Notes: generated by a model not told the origin, from the sequence alone. Positions 1 through 7,073 are shown, numbered from the stretch's first letter. The stretch is 15,725 nucleotides of DNA from Pseudomonadota bacterium (GCA_023433965.1 JAEYTQ010000782.1:1-15725), one strand, 5' to 3'. A program made the numbers and translations.

Positions 1-1
1 G

Positions 2-520
2 ATCAGGATCCCGGTGCAGCTCGGCGGCGGCATTCGCGATCTCGCGACGGTCGAAGCCTGGCTCGACAAGGGCATCACCCGCGTCATCATCGGCACGGCG
101 GCGGTGCGCGATCCGGAGCTGGTGAAGGCTGCGGCGAAGAAATTCCCCGGCCGCGTCGCGGTCGGGCTCGACGCGCGCGACGGCAAGGTCGCGGTCGAAG
201 GCTGGGCCGAGACTTCGCAAGTTACGGTGCTGGAGATCGCCAAGCGGTTCGAGGACGCCGGCGTCGCCGCCATCATCTTCACCGATATCGCGCGCGACGG
301 CCTGCTCAAGGGCCTGAACCTCGATGCGACCATTGCGCTGGCGGATAGCATCTCGATTCCTGTAATCGCCTCCGGCGGCCTCGCCTCGATCGAAGACGTG
401 AAAGCCATGCTGACGCCGCGGGCGAAAAAGCTCGCGGGCGCGATCGCAGGCCGCGCGCTCTACGACGGCCGGCTCGATCCGGCTGCGGCCCTCACTTTGA
501 TCCGCAACGCACGCGCCTAG
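2..520 (+). CDS. hisA: HisA, phosphoribosylformimino-5-aminoimidazole carboxamide ribotide isomerase (3' part)
   Basis: The reading frame is open from the left edge, so the N-terminal part lies outside the window; translation from base 2 begins [13 protein letters not shown], an internal HisA segment rather than a start. HisA is a cytoplasmic (beta/alpha)8-barrel enzyme that isomerises ProFAR to PRFAR, the fourth step of histidine biosynthesis. Visible family marks are the phosphate-binding glycines in QLGGGIRD, the strand [15 protein letters not shown], the TDIARDG segment carrying the second catalytic aspartate, and the second phosphate site IASGGLAS. The stop codon overlaps the Shine-Dalgarno AGGAG (519-523) of hisF, so the two genes are almost certainly co-transcribed and translated in close succession. 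The GTG at 14 lies inside the conserved barrel and is not the true start. Recognition is confident; only the N-terminus is missing. Confidence 0.96.
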   Translation: MRIPVQLGGGIRDLATVEAWLDKGITRVIIGTAAVRDPELVKAAAKKFPGRVAVGLDARDGKVAVEGWAETSQVTVLEIAKRFEDAGVAAIIFTDIARDGLLKGLNLDATIALADSISIPVIASGGLASIEDVKAMLTPRAKKLAGAIAGRALYDGRLDPAAALTLIRNARA

Positions 521-530
521 GAGCTGATGC

Positions 531-1304
531 ATGTTCAAGGTGCGCGTGATCCCCTGCCTCGACGTCAAGGACGGACGGGTCGTCAAGGGCGTCAACTTCG
601 TCGATCTCCGCGATGCCGGCGACCCCGTCGAGGCCGCGATCGCCTATGACGCCGCCGGCGCCGACGAGCTCACCTTCCTCGACATCACCGCGACCCACGA
701 GAACCGCGGCATCATGCTGGACGTGGTCCGGCGCACGGCGGAAGCCTGCTTCATGCCGGTGACCGTCGGCGGCGGCGTGCGCGAAGTGAACGACATCAAG
801 ACGCTGCTGCGGGCCGGCGCCGACAAGGTCTCGATCAACAGCGCCGCGGTGGCGCGGCGCGAGTTCGTCAAGGAAGCTGCCGAAAAATTCGGCGAACAGT
901 GCGTGGTGGTCGCGATCGACGCCAAGCGCGTCAAGCGTCCGGGCGGCGACCGCTGGGAGATCTTCACCCATGGCGGCCGCAACTCCACCGGCATCGATGC
1001 GATCGAATATGCCCAGGAAGTGGTCTCGCTCGGGGCCGGTGAAATCCTGCTGACCTCGATGGACCGCGACGGCACCAGGCAGGGCTTCGACATTCCGCTG
1101 ACCCGAGCGATCGCCGACAGCATTCCCGTTCCGGTGATCGCCTCGGGCGGCGTCGGCAATCTCGACCATCTCGTCGACGGTATCCGCGACGGGCACGCGA
1201 CGGCTGTGCTGGCTGCCTCGATCTTCCATTTCGGGGAATTCACCATCCGCGAAGCCAAGGAGCACATGGCGCGGCGCGGGCTGCCGATGCGCCTTGATGC
1301 CTGA
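531..1304 (+). CDS. hisF: HisF, imidazole glycerol phosphate synthase cyclase subunit
   Basis: Complete 257-residue protein, the usual length for HisF. With the glutaminase HisH it converts PRFAR plus ammonia to imidazole glycerol phosphate and AICAR, joining histidine and purine metabolism in the cytoplasm. The sequence starts [15 protein letters not shown], with catalytic Asp11. The second catalytic aspartate is Asp130 in VVVAIDAK. Phosphate-binding glycines sit at 80-82 (VGGGVRE) and in ASGGVGN (about 204-210), and TSMDRDGT (175-182) is also typical. The ATG at 531 is chosen because AGGAG at 519-523 sits 7 bases upstream and the protein then begins exactly at the family N-terminus. It lies 10 bp after hisA in the same operon. 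hisH is not in the window; in related genomes it lies upstream of hisA. Confidence 0.98.
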   Translation: MFKVRVIPCLDVKDGRVVKGVNFVDLRDAGDPVEAAIAYDAAGADELTFLDITATHENRGIMLDVVRRTAEACFMPVTVGGGVREVNDIKTLLRAGADKVSINSAAVARREFVKEAAEKFGEQCVVVAIDAKRVKRPGGDRWEIFTHGGRNSTGIDAIEYAQEVVSLGAGEILLTSMDRDGTRQGFDIPLTRAIADSIPVPVIASGGVGNLDHLVDGIRDGHATAVLAASIFHFGEFTIREAKEHMARRGLPMRLDA

Positions 1305-1382
1305 CGACTCCGGTTCATAAGAATGCTACGCTGGCGGCAGGCAGATGGCCGCCATGGTCCTGTGTTTCCTCGAGTAAATCCG
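1305..1382 (+). repeat. hisF-hisE intercistronic spacer with a perfect stem-loop
   Basis: The 78 bases between hisF and hisE contain TGGCGGC (1332-1338) and its exact reverse complement GCCGCCA (1348-1354) around a 9-base loop. No T-run follows, so this is not a textbook intrinsic terminator. It could stabilise or process the his mRNA, or be chance in GC-rich DNA. An in-frame ATG at 1323 would place this hairpin inside hisE, but the conserved HisE N-terminus begins at 1383. Confidence 0.4.
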
Positions 1383-1706
1383 ATGCAGCGTTTCACGATC
1401 CATGATCTGGCCGAGACCATCGACGCCCGCGCGGCGGCCGGCGGCGAAGCGTCCTATACCCGCAAGCTTCTCGACAAGGGGGCCGAGCATTGCGCCAAGA
1501 AGTTCGGCGAGGAAGCAGTCGAAACCGTCATCGCTGCAGTCGAAAACGATCGCGCGCATCTGATCGCTGAAAGTGCCGACCTGCTCTATCATTTCCTTGT
1601 GCTGCTGAAGGCGCGCGGCATAAAGCTGGAAGAGGTCGAGGCCGCGCTGGGCCAGCGGACCGCGATGTCGGGGCTGGAAGAAAAGGCGTCCCGCAAGGGC
1701 GGTTAG
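1383..1706 (+). CDS. hisE: HisE, phosphoribosyl-ATP pyrophosphohydrolase
   Basis: A 107-residue protein that hydrolyses phosphoribosyl-ATP to phosphoribosyl-AMP, the second step of histidine biosynthesis. It belongs to the all-alpha MazG-like NTP pyrophosphatase superfamily. The metal-binding acidic residues are visible as Glu43, Glu44 and Glu47 in FGEEAVE and Glu63 and Asp66 in ESADLLYH. The C-terminal block with [13 protein letters not shown] is typical of alphaproteobacterial HisE. The start at ATG 1383 (MQRFTIHDL) is preferred over the in-frame ATG at 1323, because the extra 20 residues are unlike the family and would be encoded by the spacer hairpin. No strong Shine-Dalgarno precedes 1383 (only GAG in CTCGAGTAAATCCG), which leaves some doubt about the exact start. 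HisE is a stand-alone gene here, not fused to HisI, as is usual in rhizobia. Confidence 0.95.
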   Translation: MQRFTIHDLAETIDARAAAGGEASYTRKLLDKGAEHCAKKFGEEAVETVIAAVENDRAHLIAESADLLYHFLVLLKARGIKLEEVEAALGQRTAMSGLEEKASRKGG

Positions 1707-1742
1707 GCAAGGGCGAAGAGATCGCAACGGAAAGGCGGCGCC

Positions 1743-2699
1743 ATGGATATCCGCGCACCCGAGCAGCAGTATAATCCGTACCGCGTCTATACGCGCGAAC
1801 AATGGGCGCGGCTGCGCGACGATACGCCGATGACGCTGGAGCCGGGCGAGTTCGACCGGCTGCGCTCCCTGCACGATCGCCTCGATCTGCAAGAGGTCGA
1901 GGACATCTATCTGCCGCTGTCGCGCCTGTTGTCGATCTATGTCGATGCGATGCAGCGCCTGTATTACGCCGAGCGCCAGTTTCTCAACATCCGCGACCGC
2001 AAGGTGCCCTACATCATCGGCGTCGCTGGCTCCGTTGCGGTCGGCAAGTCCACCACCGCCCGGGTGCTCCAGGCGCTGCTGGCCCGCTGGTCGCCGCGCC
2101 CGAAGGTCGAGCTGATCACGACCGACGGATTTCTCTACCCCTACGCGGTGCTCGAGCGTCACGGCATGATGCAGAAGAAGGGATTCCCTGAGAGCTACGA
2201 CCTGCCGCTGCTACTCAGCTTCCTCTCCGACATCAAGGCCGGCCGTCGCAATGTGCGCGCGCCGGTCTATTCGCATCTCACCTACGACATCGTGCCGAGC
2301 CAGTGGGCGGAGATCGACCAGCCGGACATCCTGATCGTCGAGGGCGTCAATGTCCTGCAAACCGGCAAGCTGCCGCGTGACGGCAAGGCGGTGCCTGTCG
2401 TCTCCGACTTCTTCGATTTCTCGGTTTACATCGACGCCGACGAGACGGCACTGCGGCAATGGTACATCAAGCGCTTCCTGGCGCTGCGCGACACCGCGTT
2501 CACCAACCCGAAATCCTACTTCAACCGCTATGCGCTCTTGTCGGACGAGGAAGCCACCGCCACCGCGATCGCGATCTGGGAGCGCACCAACCTCGCCAAT
2601 CTCGAGGACAACATCCTGCCGACCCGCCCGCGGGCGACGCTGATCCTGAAGAAGGGCGCCGACCACACCGTGGAAAGCGTGGCGCTCAGGCGACTGTGA
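1743..2699 (+). CDS. coaA: CoaA, type I pantothenate kinase
   Basis: A 318-residue cytoplasmic kinase that phosphorylates pantothenate to 4'-phosphopantothenate, the committed and normally CoA-feedback-inhibited step of coenzyme A synthesis. It belongs to the bacterial CoaA (PanK-I) family of P-loop kinases, and the length matches. The Walker A loop GSVAVGKST is at residues 96-104. TTDGFLYP, with a probable substrate-contacting aspartate, and [10 protein letters not shown] follow in the expected order, as do the conserved YFNRYA and [10 protein letters not shown] segments. ATG 1743 is preceded by GGAAAGG about 7 bases upstream and gives the typical start [16 protein letters not shown]. It follows hisE by 36 bp with no visible terminator, so it is probably the last gene of the his transcription unit. 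The same hisE-coaA adjacency is familiar from Bradyrhizobium and relatives. Confidence 0.97.
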   Translation: MDIRAPEQQYNPYRVYTREQWARLRDDTPMTLEPGEFDRLRSLHDRLDLQEVEDIYLPLSRLLSIYVDAMQRLYYAERQFLNIRDRKVPYIIGVAGSVAVGKSTTARVLQALLARWSPRPKVELITTDGFLYPYAVLERHGMMQKKGFPESYDLPLLLSFLSDIKAGRRNVRAPVYSHLTYDIVPSQWAEIDQPDILIVEGVNVLQTGKLPRDGKAVPVVSDFFDFSVYIDADETALRQWYIKRFLALRDTAFTNPKSYFNRYALLSDEEATATAIAIWERTNLANLEDNILPTRPRATLILKKGADHTVESVALRRL

Positions 2700-2746
2700 C
2701 CGCGTGGGAGCGGCAAATATCGAGCTGCGTATCTTTTGATGCAGAC

Positions 2747-2766
2747 TAACCGAGGGTATTCGGTTA
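2747..2766. repeat. Perfect inverted repeat between coaA and the zinc-ribbon gene
   Basis: TAACCGA (2747-2753) and TCGGTTA (2760-2766) are exact reverse complements separated by GGGTAT. The element lies 48 bp after the coaA stop and 24 bp before the next start codon. It is relatively AT-rich compared with its surroundings. It lacks a T-tract, so it may be a weak terminator for the his-coaA unit, an operator for the downstream gene, or a leader hairpin. Confidence 0.45.
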
Positions 2767-2790
2767 TGGCCTTCGAACACGCGAGGGACC

Positions 2791-3030
2791 ATGGTTGATC
2801 GTCTCAGAAGCGCTGCGGAGCAGCTCGAACCGCCCGAATGTCCGGACTGCCACGTCGAGATGAGGTGGTATCGCTCGGAGCTGCTCGCAGACGAGCCGGT
2901 CCCGGTCATCGCCCATCTTTTCGCCTGCCCGCATTGCAAGCGCGTCGCCCAGACCGAGACGATCTTCCGGGGGCCGGAAGGTCCGCCCGGCCGACTTTCG
3001 GCACCCCGCTTCGCCGCTCACGCCGCCTAG
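2791..3030 (+). CDS. Small zinc-ribbon-like protein, unknown function
   Basis: A 79-residue protein I cannot assign to a named family. It has two CxxC knuckles, Cys17/Cys20 (CPDC) and Cys46/Cys49 (CPHC), 26 residues apart. That is the spacing of a single zinc ribbon binding one metal ion. The segment between them (MRWYRSELLADEPVPVIAHL) could supply the ribbon strands; the C-terminal tail is Pro/Arg/Ala-rich and probably disordered. There is no signal peptide or membrane segment, so it should be cytoplasmic. The start is supported by GAGGGA just upstream of ATG 2791. The coding bias matches its neighbours. It stands alone between coaA and the hybrid kinase and may have its own promoter in 2700-2790. 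Similar small conserved proteins occur in Bradyrhizobium without known function. A role in nucleic-acid or protein binding would be guesswork. Confidence 0.8.
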   Translation: MVDRLRSAAEQLEPPECPDCHVEMRWYRSELLADEPVPVIAHLFACPHCKRVAQTETIFRGPEGPPGRLSAPRFAAHAA

Positions 3031-3058
3031 GGGCGTAACACCATCGTCCGGACCTGCC

Positions 3059-3093
3059 CTGGCGGCCGCCGCGCGGGGTGGCGCGTGCGCCAG
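3059..3093. repeat. GC-rich hairpin after the zinc-ribbon gene
   Basis: CTGGCG (3059-3064) pairs with CGCCAG (3088-3093) across a GC-rich interior that could pair further. It begins 28 bp after the stop at 3030 and just before an AT-rich tract (about 3098-3118). It may be a terminator-like stem for the small gene, but no clean T-run follows it. Confidence 0.3.
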
Positions 3094-3118
3094 CAAGGTA
3101 TTATCGTATATATATATT

Positions 3119-3143
3119 GGAACCAGTATCCTGCCTGTCCGTT
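3119..3143 (+). promoter_or_regulatory. EcfG (general stress response sigma factor) type promoter
   Basis: GGAAC at 3119-3123 is followed after exactly 16 bases by CGTT at 3140-3143. This matches the GGAAC-N16/17-CGTT consensus of EcfG/SigT/RpoE2 promoters in alphaproteobacteria. Transcription would start near 3150, giving a leader of about 30 bases that contains the GAGGA Shine-Dalgarno (3172-3176) of the kinase at 3182. An unusually AT-rich tract with TATATATATA lies immediately upstream (about 3098-3118) and could act as an UP-like element. I saw no equally good match in the other intergenic regions of the window. The motif and geometry are seen directly; activity is inferred. Confidence 0.7.
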
Positions 3144-3181
3144 GAGCAAGCCCGACGCTCGCCCGCCGCCCGAGGATCCGT

Positions 3182-5152
3182 ATGAGTCAAACGCCGCTTG
3201 ACGAGCTCGATGACGGTCGCCGTCTCGAGCTCCTGGTCAACGCGATCGTTGACTACGCGATCTTCATGCTCGACACCGACGGGACGGTGCGGAGCTGGAA
3301 CGCGGGGGCCCAGCGTCTCAAGGGCTATGCCGCGCGGGACATCATCGGCAGATCGTTCTCGGTGTTCTACACCCCCGAGGATCGCGCAGCGGGCATGCCT
3401 GAGAAGGCGCTGGCGACCGCGCGCGAGACCGGGCGCTTCAATTCCGAGGGCTGGCGTGTGCGCAGGGACGGGAGCCGGTTCTGGGCGCTCGTCGTGCTCG
3501 ACGCCATCAAGGACGAGCAGGGCCGCCTGATCGGCTTTGCCAAGGTGACGCGGGACATCACCGAACGGCAGCAGGCGCACACGGAGCTGCTCGAGAGCGA
3601 GCGACGGTATCGCCGGCTGATCGAGGCCGTGATCGACTATGCCATCTTCCAGCTCGATCCCGAGGGCAACGTCGCCACCTGGAATCCCGGTGCCCAGCGC
3701 ATCAAGGGCTATGCGCCGGTGGACATCATCGGCCAGCACTTCAGCCGGTTCTATACGCCGGAAGACGTCGCAAGCGGAGTTCCGACACGGGCGCTGGCGG
3801 AAGCTCGCGAGCACGGCCGCTTCGAGGCGGAAGGCTGGCGCATGCGGAAGGACGGAACGCGCTTCTGGGCGTCGGTCATCATCGATCGAATCGTCGGCGA
3901 AGCCGGCGAGATCATCGGGTTTGCCAAGGTCACCCGCGATCTCACCGAGCGCAAGCGCGCGCAGGACGAGCTCAAGCAGGTCCAGGAGCAGTTGATCGCG
4001 TCCCAGAAGCTCGAGGCCGTCGGGCAGCTCAGTGGCGGCATCGCGCACGACTTCAACAACCTGCTCATGATCGTGCTGGGCAATATCGAGACCGCGGAGC
4101 GCAATGCCCGACAGCTGGCCGGCACCGGCAATCTCCAGCGCTCTCTAAGCCACGCCAAACGAGGCGCCCAGCGAGCGGCGGCGCTCACCAGCCGCCTTCT
4201 CGCCTTCTCGCGACGGCAGGCACTCGATCCCAAGCCGATCAACGTCAATAACTTCCTCAGCAACATGCAGGACTTCCTGCAGCGAACGCTCGGCGAGCGC
4301 ATCGAGGTCGAGACGGTCGGCAGCGCGGGCCTCTGGCAGATCGAAGCCGACGCCAACCACCTGGAGTCCGCCATCATCAATCTCGCGATCAATGCGCGCG
4401 ACGCCCTGCCCGACGGCGGCAAGCTCACGGTGGAGGCCGTGAATGTCTCCGCCGACGATGATTACAGCCGCGTCAATCCGGAGCTGTCGCCCGGCCAGTA
4501 CGTCGTGGTTTGCGTGACCGACACCGGAAGCGGAATGTCCAGCGAGGTGCTCGACCACGCCTTCGAGCCTTTCTTCACGACCAAAGAGCCGGGGCACGGG
4601 ACCGGGCTTGGTCTCAGTCAGGTCTATGGCTTCGTCAAGCAATCCGGCGGCCATGTGAAGATCTACAGCGAGGTCGGTCACGGCACGAGCATCAAGATGT
4701 ATTTCCCGCGCTACCTCGGCACGCGTCAGGCGCCCGTCAACGAGCCCGAGGACGTGTTGCCCGAAGGCGAGAAGATCGAAACCATTCTCGTGGTCGAGGA
4801 CGATGCCGATCTCCGGACCTATGTCTGCGACGTCCTGCGCGACCTGAACTATCGCATCCTGGCTGCACCGAGCGCCCAGGGCGCCCTGACCATCCTCCTC
4901 CAGGAGGAGCCGAAGGTGAATCTGCTTCTGACCGATGTCGTCATGCCCGGGATCAACGGCCGTGAGCTCGGCAGGCGGGCGCAGCAGATCCGGCCGGGAC
5001 TGAAGGTGCTCTACATGACCGGATATTCCCGCAACGCCGTCGTTCACCAGGGCCGCCTGGATGAAGGCGTGGATATTCTCGAGAAGCCGGTCTCGCAGGC
5101 GAAGCTGGCGCTTCGCGTGCGTGAGATCCTGGACCGGCCGGTCAAGGCATGA
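3182..5152 (+). CDS. Soluble PAS-PAS hybrid sensor histidine kinase
   Basis: A 656-residue cytoplasmic hybrid kinase with no membrane segment or signal peptide. The order is PAS1 (about 17-129), PAS2 (about 145-257), a short coiled linker (about 258-276), a phosphoacceptor domain with His289 in GGIAHDFNN, an ATPase domain and a C-terminal receiver. The ATPase domain shows the N box NLAINARDA (400-408), DTGSG (447-451) and GTGLGL (473-478). The receiver shows Glu539/Asp540/Asp541, phosphoacceptor Asp585, Thr613 and Lys635. The two PAS domains align without gaps and are roughly two-thirds identical, so they arose by tandem duplication. No heme- or flavin-specific signature (such as the LOV cysteine motif) is evident, so the ligand is unknown. 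ATG 3182 has GAGGA 5 bases upstream. The probable EcfG promoter in front suggests induction in the general stress response. No partner response regulator or HPt gene lies next to it. Confidence 0.93.
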   Translation: MSQTPLDELDDGRRLELLVNAIVDYAIFMLDTDGTVRSWNAGAQRLKGYAARDIIGRSFSVFYTPEDRAAGMPEKALATARETGRFNSEGWRVRRDGSRFWALVVLDAIKDEQGRLIGFAKVTRDITERQQAHTELLESERRYRRLIEAVIDYAIFQLDPEGNVATWNPGAQRIKGYAPVDIIGQHFSRFYTPEDVASGVPTRALAEAREHGRFEAEGWRMRKDGTRFWASVIIDRIVGEAGEIIGFAKVTRDLTERKRAQDELKQVQEQLIASQKLEAVGQLSGGIAHDFNNLLMIVLGNIETAERNARQLAGTGNLQRSLSHAKRGAQRAAALTSRLLAFSRRQALDPKPINVNNFLSNMQDFLQRTLGERIEVETVGSAGLWQIEADANHLESAIINLAINARDALPDGGKLTVEAVNVSADDDYSRVNPELSPGQYVVVCVTDTGSGMSSEVLDHAFEPFFTTKEPGHGTGLGLSQVYGFVKQSGGHVKIYSEVGHGTSIKMYFPRYLGTRQAPVNEPEDVLPEGEKIETILVVEDDADLRTYVCDVLRDLNYRILAAPSAQGALTILLQEEPKVNLLLTDVVMPGINGRELGRRAQQIRPGLKVLYMTGYSRNAVVHQGRLDEGVDILEKPVSQAKLALRVREILDRPVKA

Positions 5153-5155
5153 AAC

Positions 5156-6214
5156 TCACTTGCGGGCCTCCTGCCGCGCTTTCGAGTTGATGAAGATCTG
5201 CCACGCCGTGAGAAACATCGCGGCAACGAGCGGGCCGATGACGAAGCCGTTCGCTCCGGAACTCGCAAGGCCGCCGAGGGTGGCGAGCAGCACGACGTAG
5301 CTTGGCATCTGGATCGACTGGCCGACCAGGATCGGACGGAGAAAATTGTCCGCAAGGCCGATCACGAACGTGCCGAACGCAAGCAGGATGACACCCTTCG
5401 TCACGGCGCCCGACACGAGCAAATAGAGAGCGACCGGCACCCAGATCAGGGCGGAGCCCAGCACCGGCAGCAGCGAGACCAGCGCCATCAGCGCGCCCGC
5501 CAGCAGCGGAGCGGTCAGGCCGAGCAGCCAGAAGATGAGCCCGCCAAGCGCGCCCTGGATCAAGGCGACGAGAACGATTCCCTTGATCGTCCCGCGGACG
5601 GCGAGGGTGAATGCGTCGAGAATTTCGGCGGTGTGGCTCGGGCGCAGCGGCAGTGCGTCGCGGATGCGCGCGCTGAGCTCTTCGCCATCGCGCAGCAGAA
5701 AAAACAGCAGGTACAGCATCACGAGCAGGCTCGCGACGAACTCCAGCGTCACCTGGCCGATGTTGAGCGCATGCCCGGCCAGCTGCTGGCCGGCCGGCAC
5801 CACCATGCTCGACAGGCGTTCCTTCAGGGCCGAAAGATCGATGCCGGCGAGGCGATCCGACAGTGACGCAGCCCAGGCAGGCAGCGCGGATTTCAGCTGC
5901 TGCAGCGGATGAGCGAAACTGATCTCTCCGCTCTGGACGCGCTGATACAGCTCCCCTCCCTGGTCGATGAGCGAAGCGACGACGACCGCCACGGGGATCA
6001 GGACCATGACGATCACCACGAGCACCGTGAACAAGGCGGCGAGGTTCGGCTTTCCCGGCATGGAGTCCAAAATGCGTCGATAGAGCGGGGCGAAGATGAT
6101 GGCCAGCAGCGTGGCCCACAACACTGCGCCGGAGAACGGCCAGAGCACCCACCCGAACGCAATCGAGATCGCGGCAAGCAGGATGAGGAATGAACGGTCC
6201 TCTGATGTTCTCAC
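5156..6214 (-). CDS. AI-2E family transporter-like membrane protein
   Basis: A 352-residue inner-membrane protein of the AI-2E transporter family (PF01594 type, including YdiK, PerM and TqsA). Hydrophobic helices are near residues 9-26, 28-45, 58-82, 153-174, 208-232, 234-268, 270-288 and 303-336, with a soluble loop at about 84-150 between the third and fourth. Family marks are VMLYLLFFLLRDGE (165-178), GLADNFLRPILVG (286-298) and the glycine-rich GGLASSGANGFVIGPL near the C-terminus. Substrates in this family are poorly settled; members have been linked to AI-2 export or Na+/H+ antiport, so the name is not proof of quorum-signal transport. The start is GTG at 6214, with GAAAGG about 11 bases upstream. 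The stop lies 3 bp from the stop of the convergent hybrid kinase gene. The 145-bp space upstream can form alternative hairpins. Confidence 0.9.
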   Translation of the reverse strand: MRTSEDRSFLILLAAISIAFGWVLWPFSGAVLWATLLAIIFAPLYRRILDSMPGKPNLAALFTVLVVIVMVLIPVAVVVASLIDQGGELYQRVQSGEISFAHPLQQLKSALPAWAASLSDRLAGIDLSALKERLSSMVVPAGQQLAGHALNIGQVTLEFVASLLVMLYLLFFLLRDGEELSARIRDALPLRPSHTAEILDAFTLAVRGTIKGIVLVALIQGALGGLIFWLLGLTAPLLAGALMALVSLLPVLGSALIWVPVALYLLVSGAVTKGVILLAFGTFVIGLADNFLRPILVGQSIQMPSYVVLLATLGGLASSGANGFVIGPLVAAMFLTAWQIFINSKARQEARK

Positions 6215-6264
6215 GCGGTCGCCAGCCTTTCAGTCGCTCGTCGGAGCACGTCCGTAGCACAACA

Positions 6265-6312
6265 CCGTGGCGGGACGGCAAGCCGTGGCGGCCAATCGCC
6301 TCACCCGCCACG
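6265..6312. repeat. Direct repeat with one shared complementary arm: two mutually exclusive hairpins
   Basis: CCGTGGCGG occurs at 6265-6273 and again at 6283-6291. A single downstream arm, CCCGCCACG (6304-6312), is the exact complement of CGTGGCGGG (6266-6274), and its last 8 bases complement CGTGGCGG (6284-6291). Either the long (29-base loop) or the short (13-base loop) hairpin can form, not both. The element lies between the histidine-phosphatase gene stop and the GTG of the AI-2E-family gene, on whose strand it would be leader RNA. It may also serve as a terminator, although no T-tract is present. Confidence 0.45.
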
Positions 6313-6359
6313 TCACGCTGGCGGCTTCCCTCATGCCGGCGATTCGGGCCGGAGGGCCC

Positions 6360-6989
6360 TCACTTGCCTGCTTTCGCGTTCCAATCCGCAAGCTTGATGC
6401 GGCCTGCGAAGGTGGCCGGGCCGGAGCCGGCGGCCTTGTAGACGAAAGCTTCGCCCTCCTGAACGTTCCCGGCTTCCTTGCCGAAGGCATCGGCGATGTT
6501 GGTCTTGTGGGTGACCAGGAGCGTGTTGGTGCCGGCCTTAGGCGGCGTATCGACGAGCTGACGCACGGCCTGCCCGGCCTTGGTATTGGCGCCGGTCGGA
6601 TTCGCCATTCCGGAGGCGCTGGCGTTGCTGCTGTCCGTCAGCGCATCGACCGGCTTGACCTCGCGGCCGGAGATCAGCTTGCCCGCCTCGACCGCGCGGT
6701 TCAGCCGGCTGGTGTAGACATCGCCGACCGGGATCGCGAGGTCCTTGATCGCGGCGCCGATCTGGCGCGCCATGTCCCTGCCCTTGTCGCTGAGCTGCCG
6801 CTGGGCACTCATGTCGTCGAACTTGAACGGGTAGACATCCTTCTGGCTGTCGTCGGTCGCGGTGTGCCGGAAGATCAGAACGTAGCCGCCCTGCTTGAGC
6901 GACGAGATGAGCTCGGGTGCATCGGCGGCGGCGGGCCGGGAGATTCCGGCGAGGAGGACGATGAGTGCGAAACGGCAAAGCAGGTTCAT
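6360..6989 (-). CDS. Exported histidine phosphatase superfamily protein
   Basis: A 209-residue protein of the histidine phosphatase (phosphoglycerate-mutase-like, branch 1) superfamily. The N-terminus MNLLCRFALIVLLAG...PAAADA is a signal peptide, with likely cleavage near residues 22-24, so it should act in the periplasm. The catalytic motif is FRHTATD (Arg41, His42), with Thr in place of the common Gly of RHG. The second arginine is probably Arg95 in YTSRLNRA, and the second histidine is His161 in LLVTHKTN. The core residues are present, so it is probably an active phosphomonoesterase of unknown substrate. ATG 6989 is preferred over the upstream TTG (7010), because AGAGGA lies 8 bases before it and it begins a clean signal peptide. 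It lies 84 bp downstream of the membrane hybrid kinase gene on the same strand and may be co-transcribed, but it should be in a different compartment from kinase phosphorelay domains. Confidence 0.85.
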   Translation of the reverse strand: MNLLCRFALIVLLAGISRPAAADAPELISSLKQGGYVLIFRHTATDDSQKDVYPFKFDDMSAQRQLSDKGRDMARQIGAAIKDLAIPVGDVYTSRLNRAVEAGKLISGREVKPVDALTDSSNASASGMANPTGANTKAGQAVRQLVDTPPKAGTNTLLVTHKTNIADAFGKEAGNVQEGEAFVYKAAGSGPATFAGRIKLADWNAKAGK

Positions 6990-7073
6990 GCGAAAAATCC
7001 TCTGTTGCAAAATGTCCCCCGAGGATGGTGACGCGCAACGCGCCCGATTTCAATTATGGATTGCCGGTCGAGA

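Noticed and set aside
492..1265. Minus-strand open frame (257 codons) opposite hisF
   Set aside because: It mirrors hisF almost exactly; hisF is complete with both catalytic aspartates, and the antisense product has no recognisable motif.
3101..4048. Minus-strand open frame (315 codons) opposite the PAS domains
   Set aside because: It is a shadow of the tandem PAS coding sequence. Its internal repetition only reflects the PAS duplication.
5156..6214. Autoinducer-2 quorum sensing system
   Set aside because: Only a family-level AI-2E transporter resemblance is present, with no luxS, lsr or sensor genes nearby, and the family has other proposed substrates.
5142..6311. Minus-strand open frame (389 codons) in another frame over the AI-2E-family gene
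   Set aside because: The product is Arg/Pro/Ala-rich with no membrane helices, while the overlapping frame gives a clear multi-helix AI-2E-family protein.
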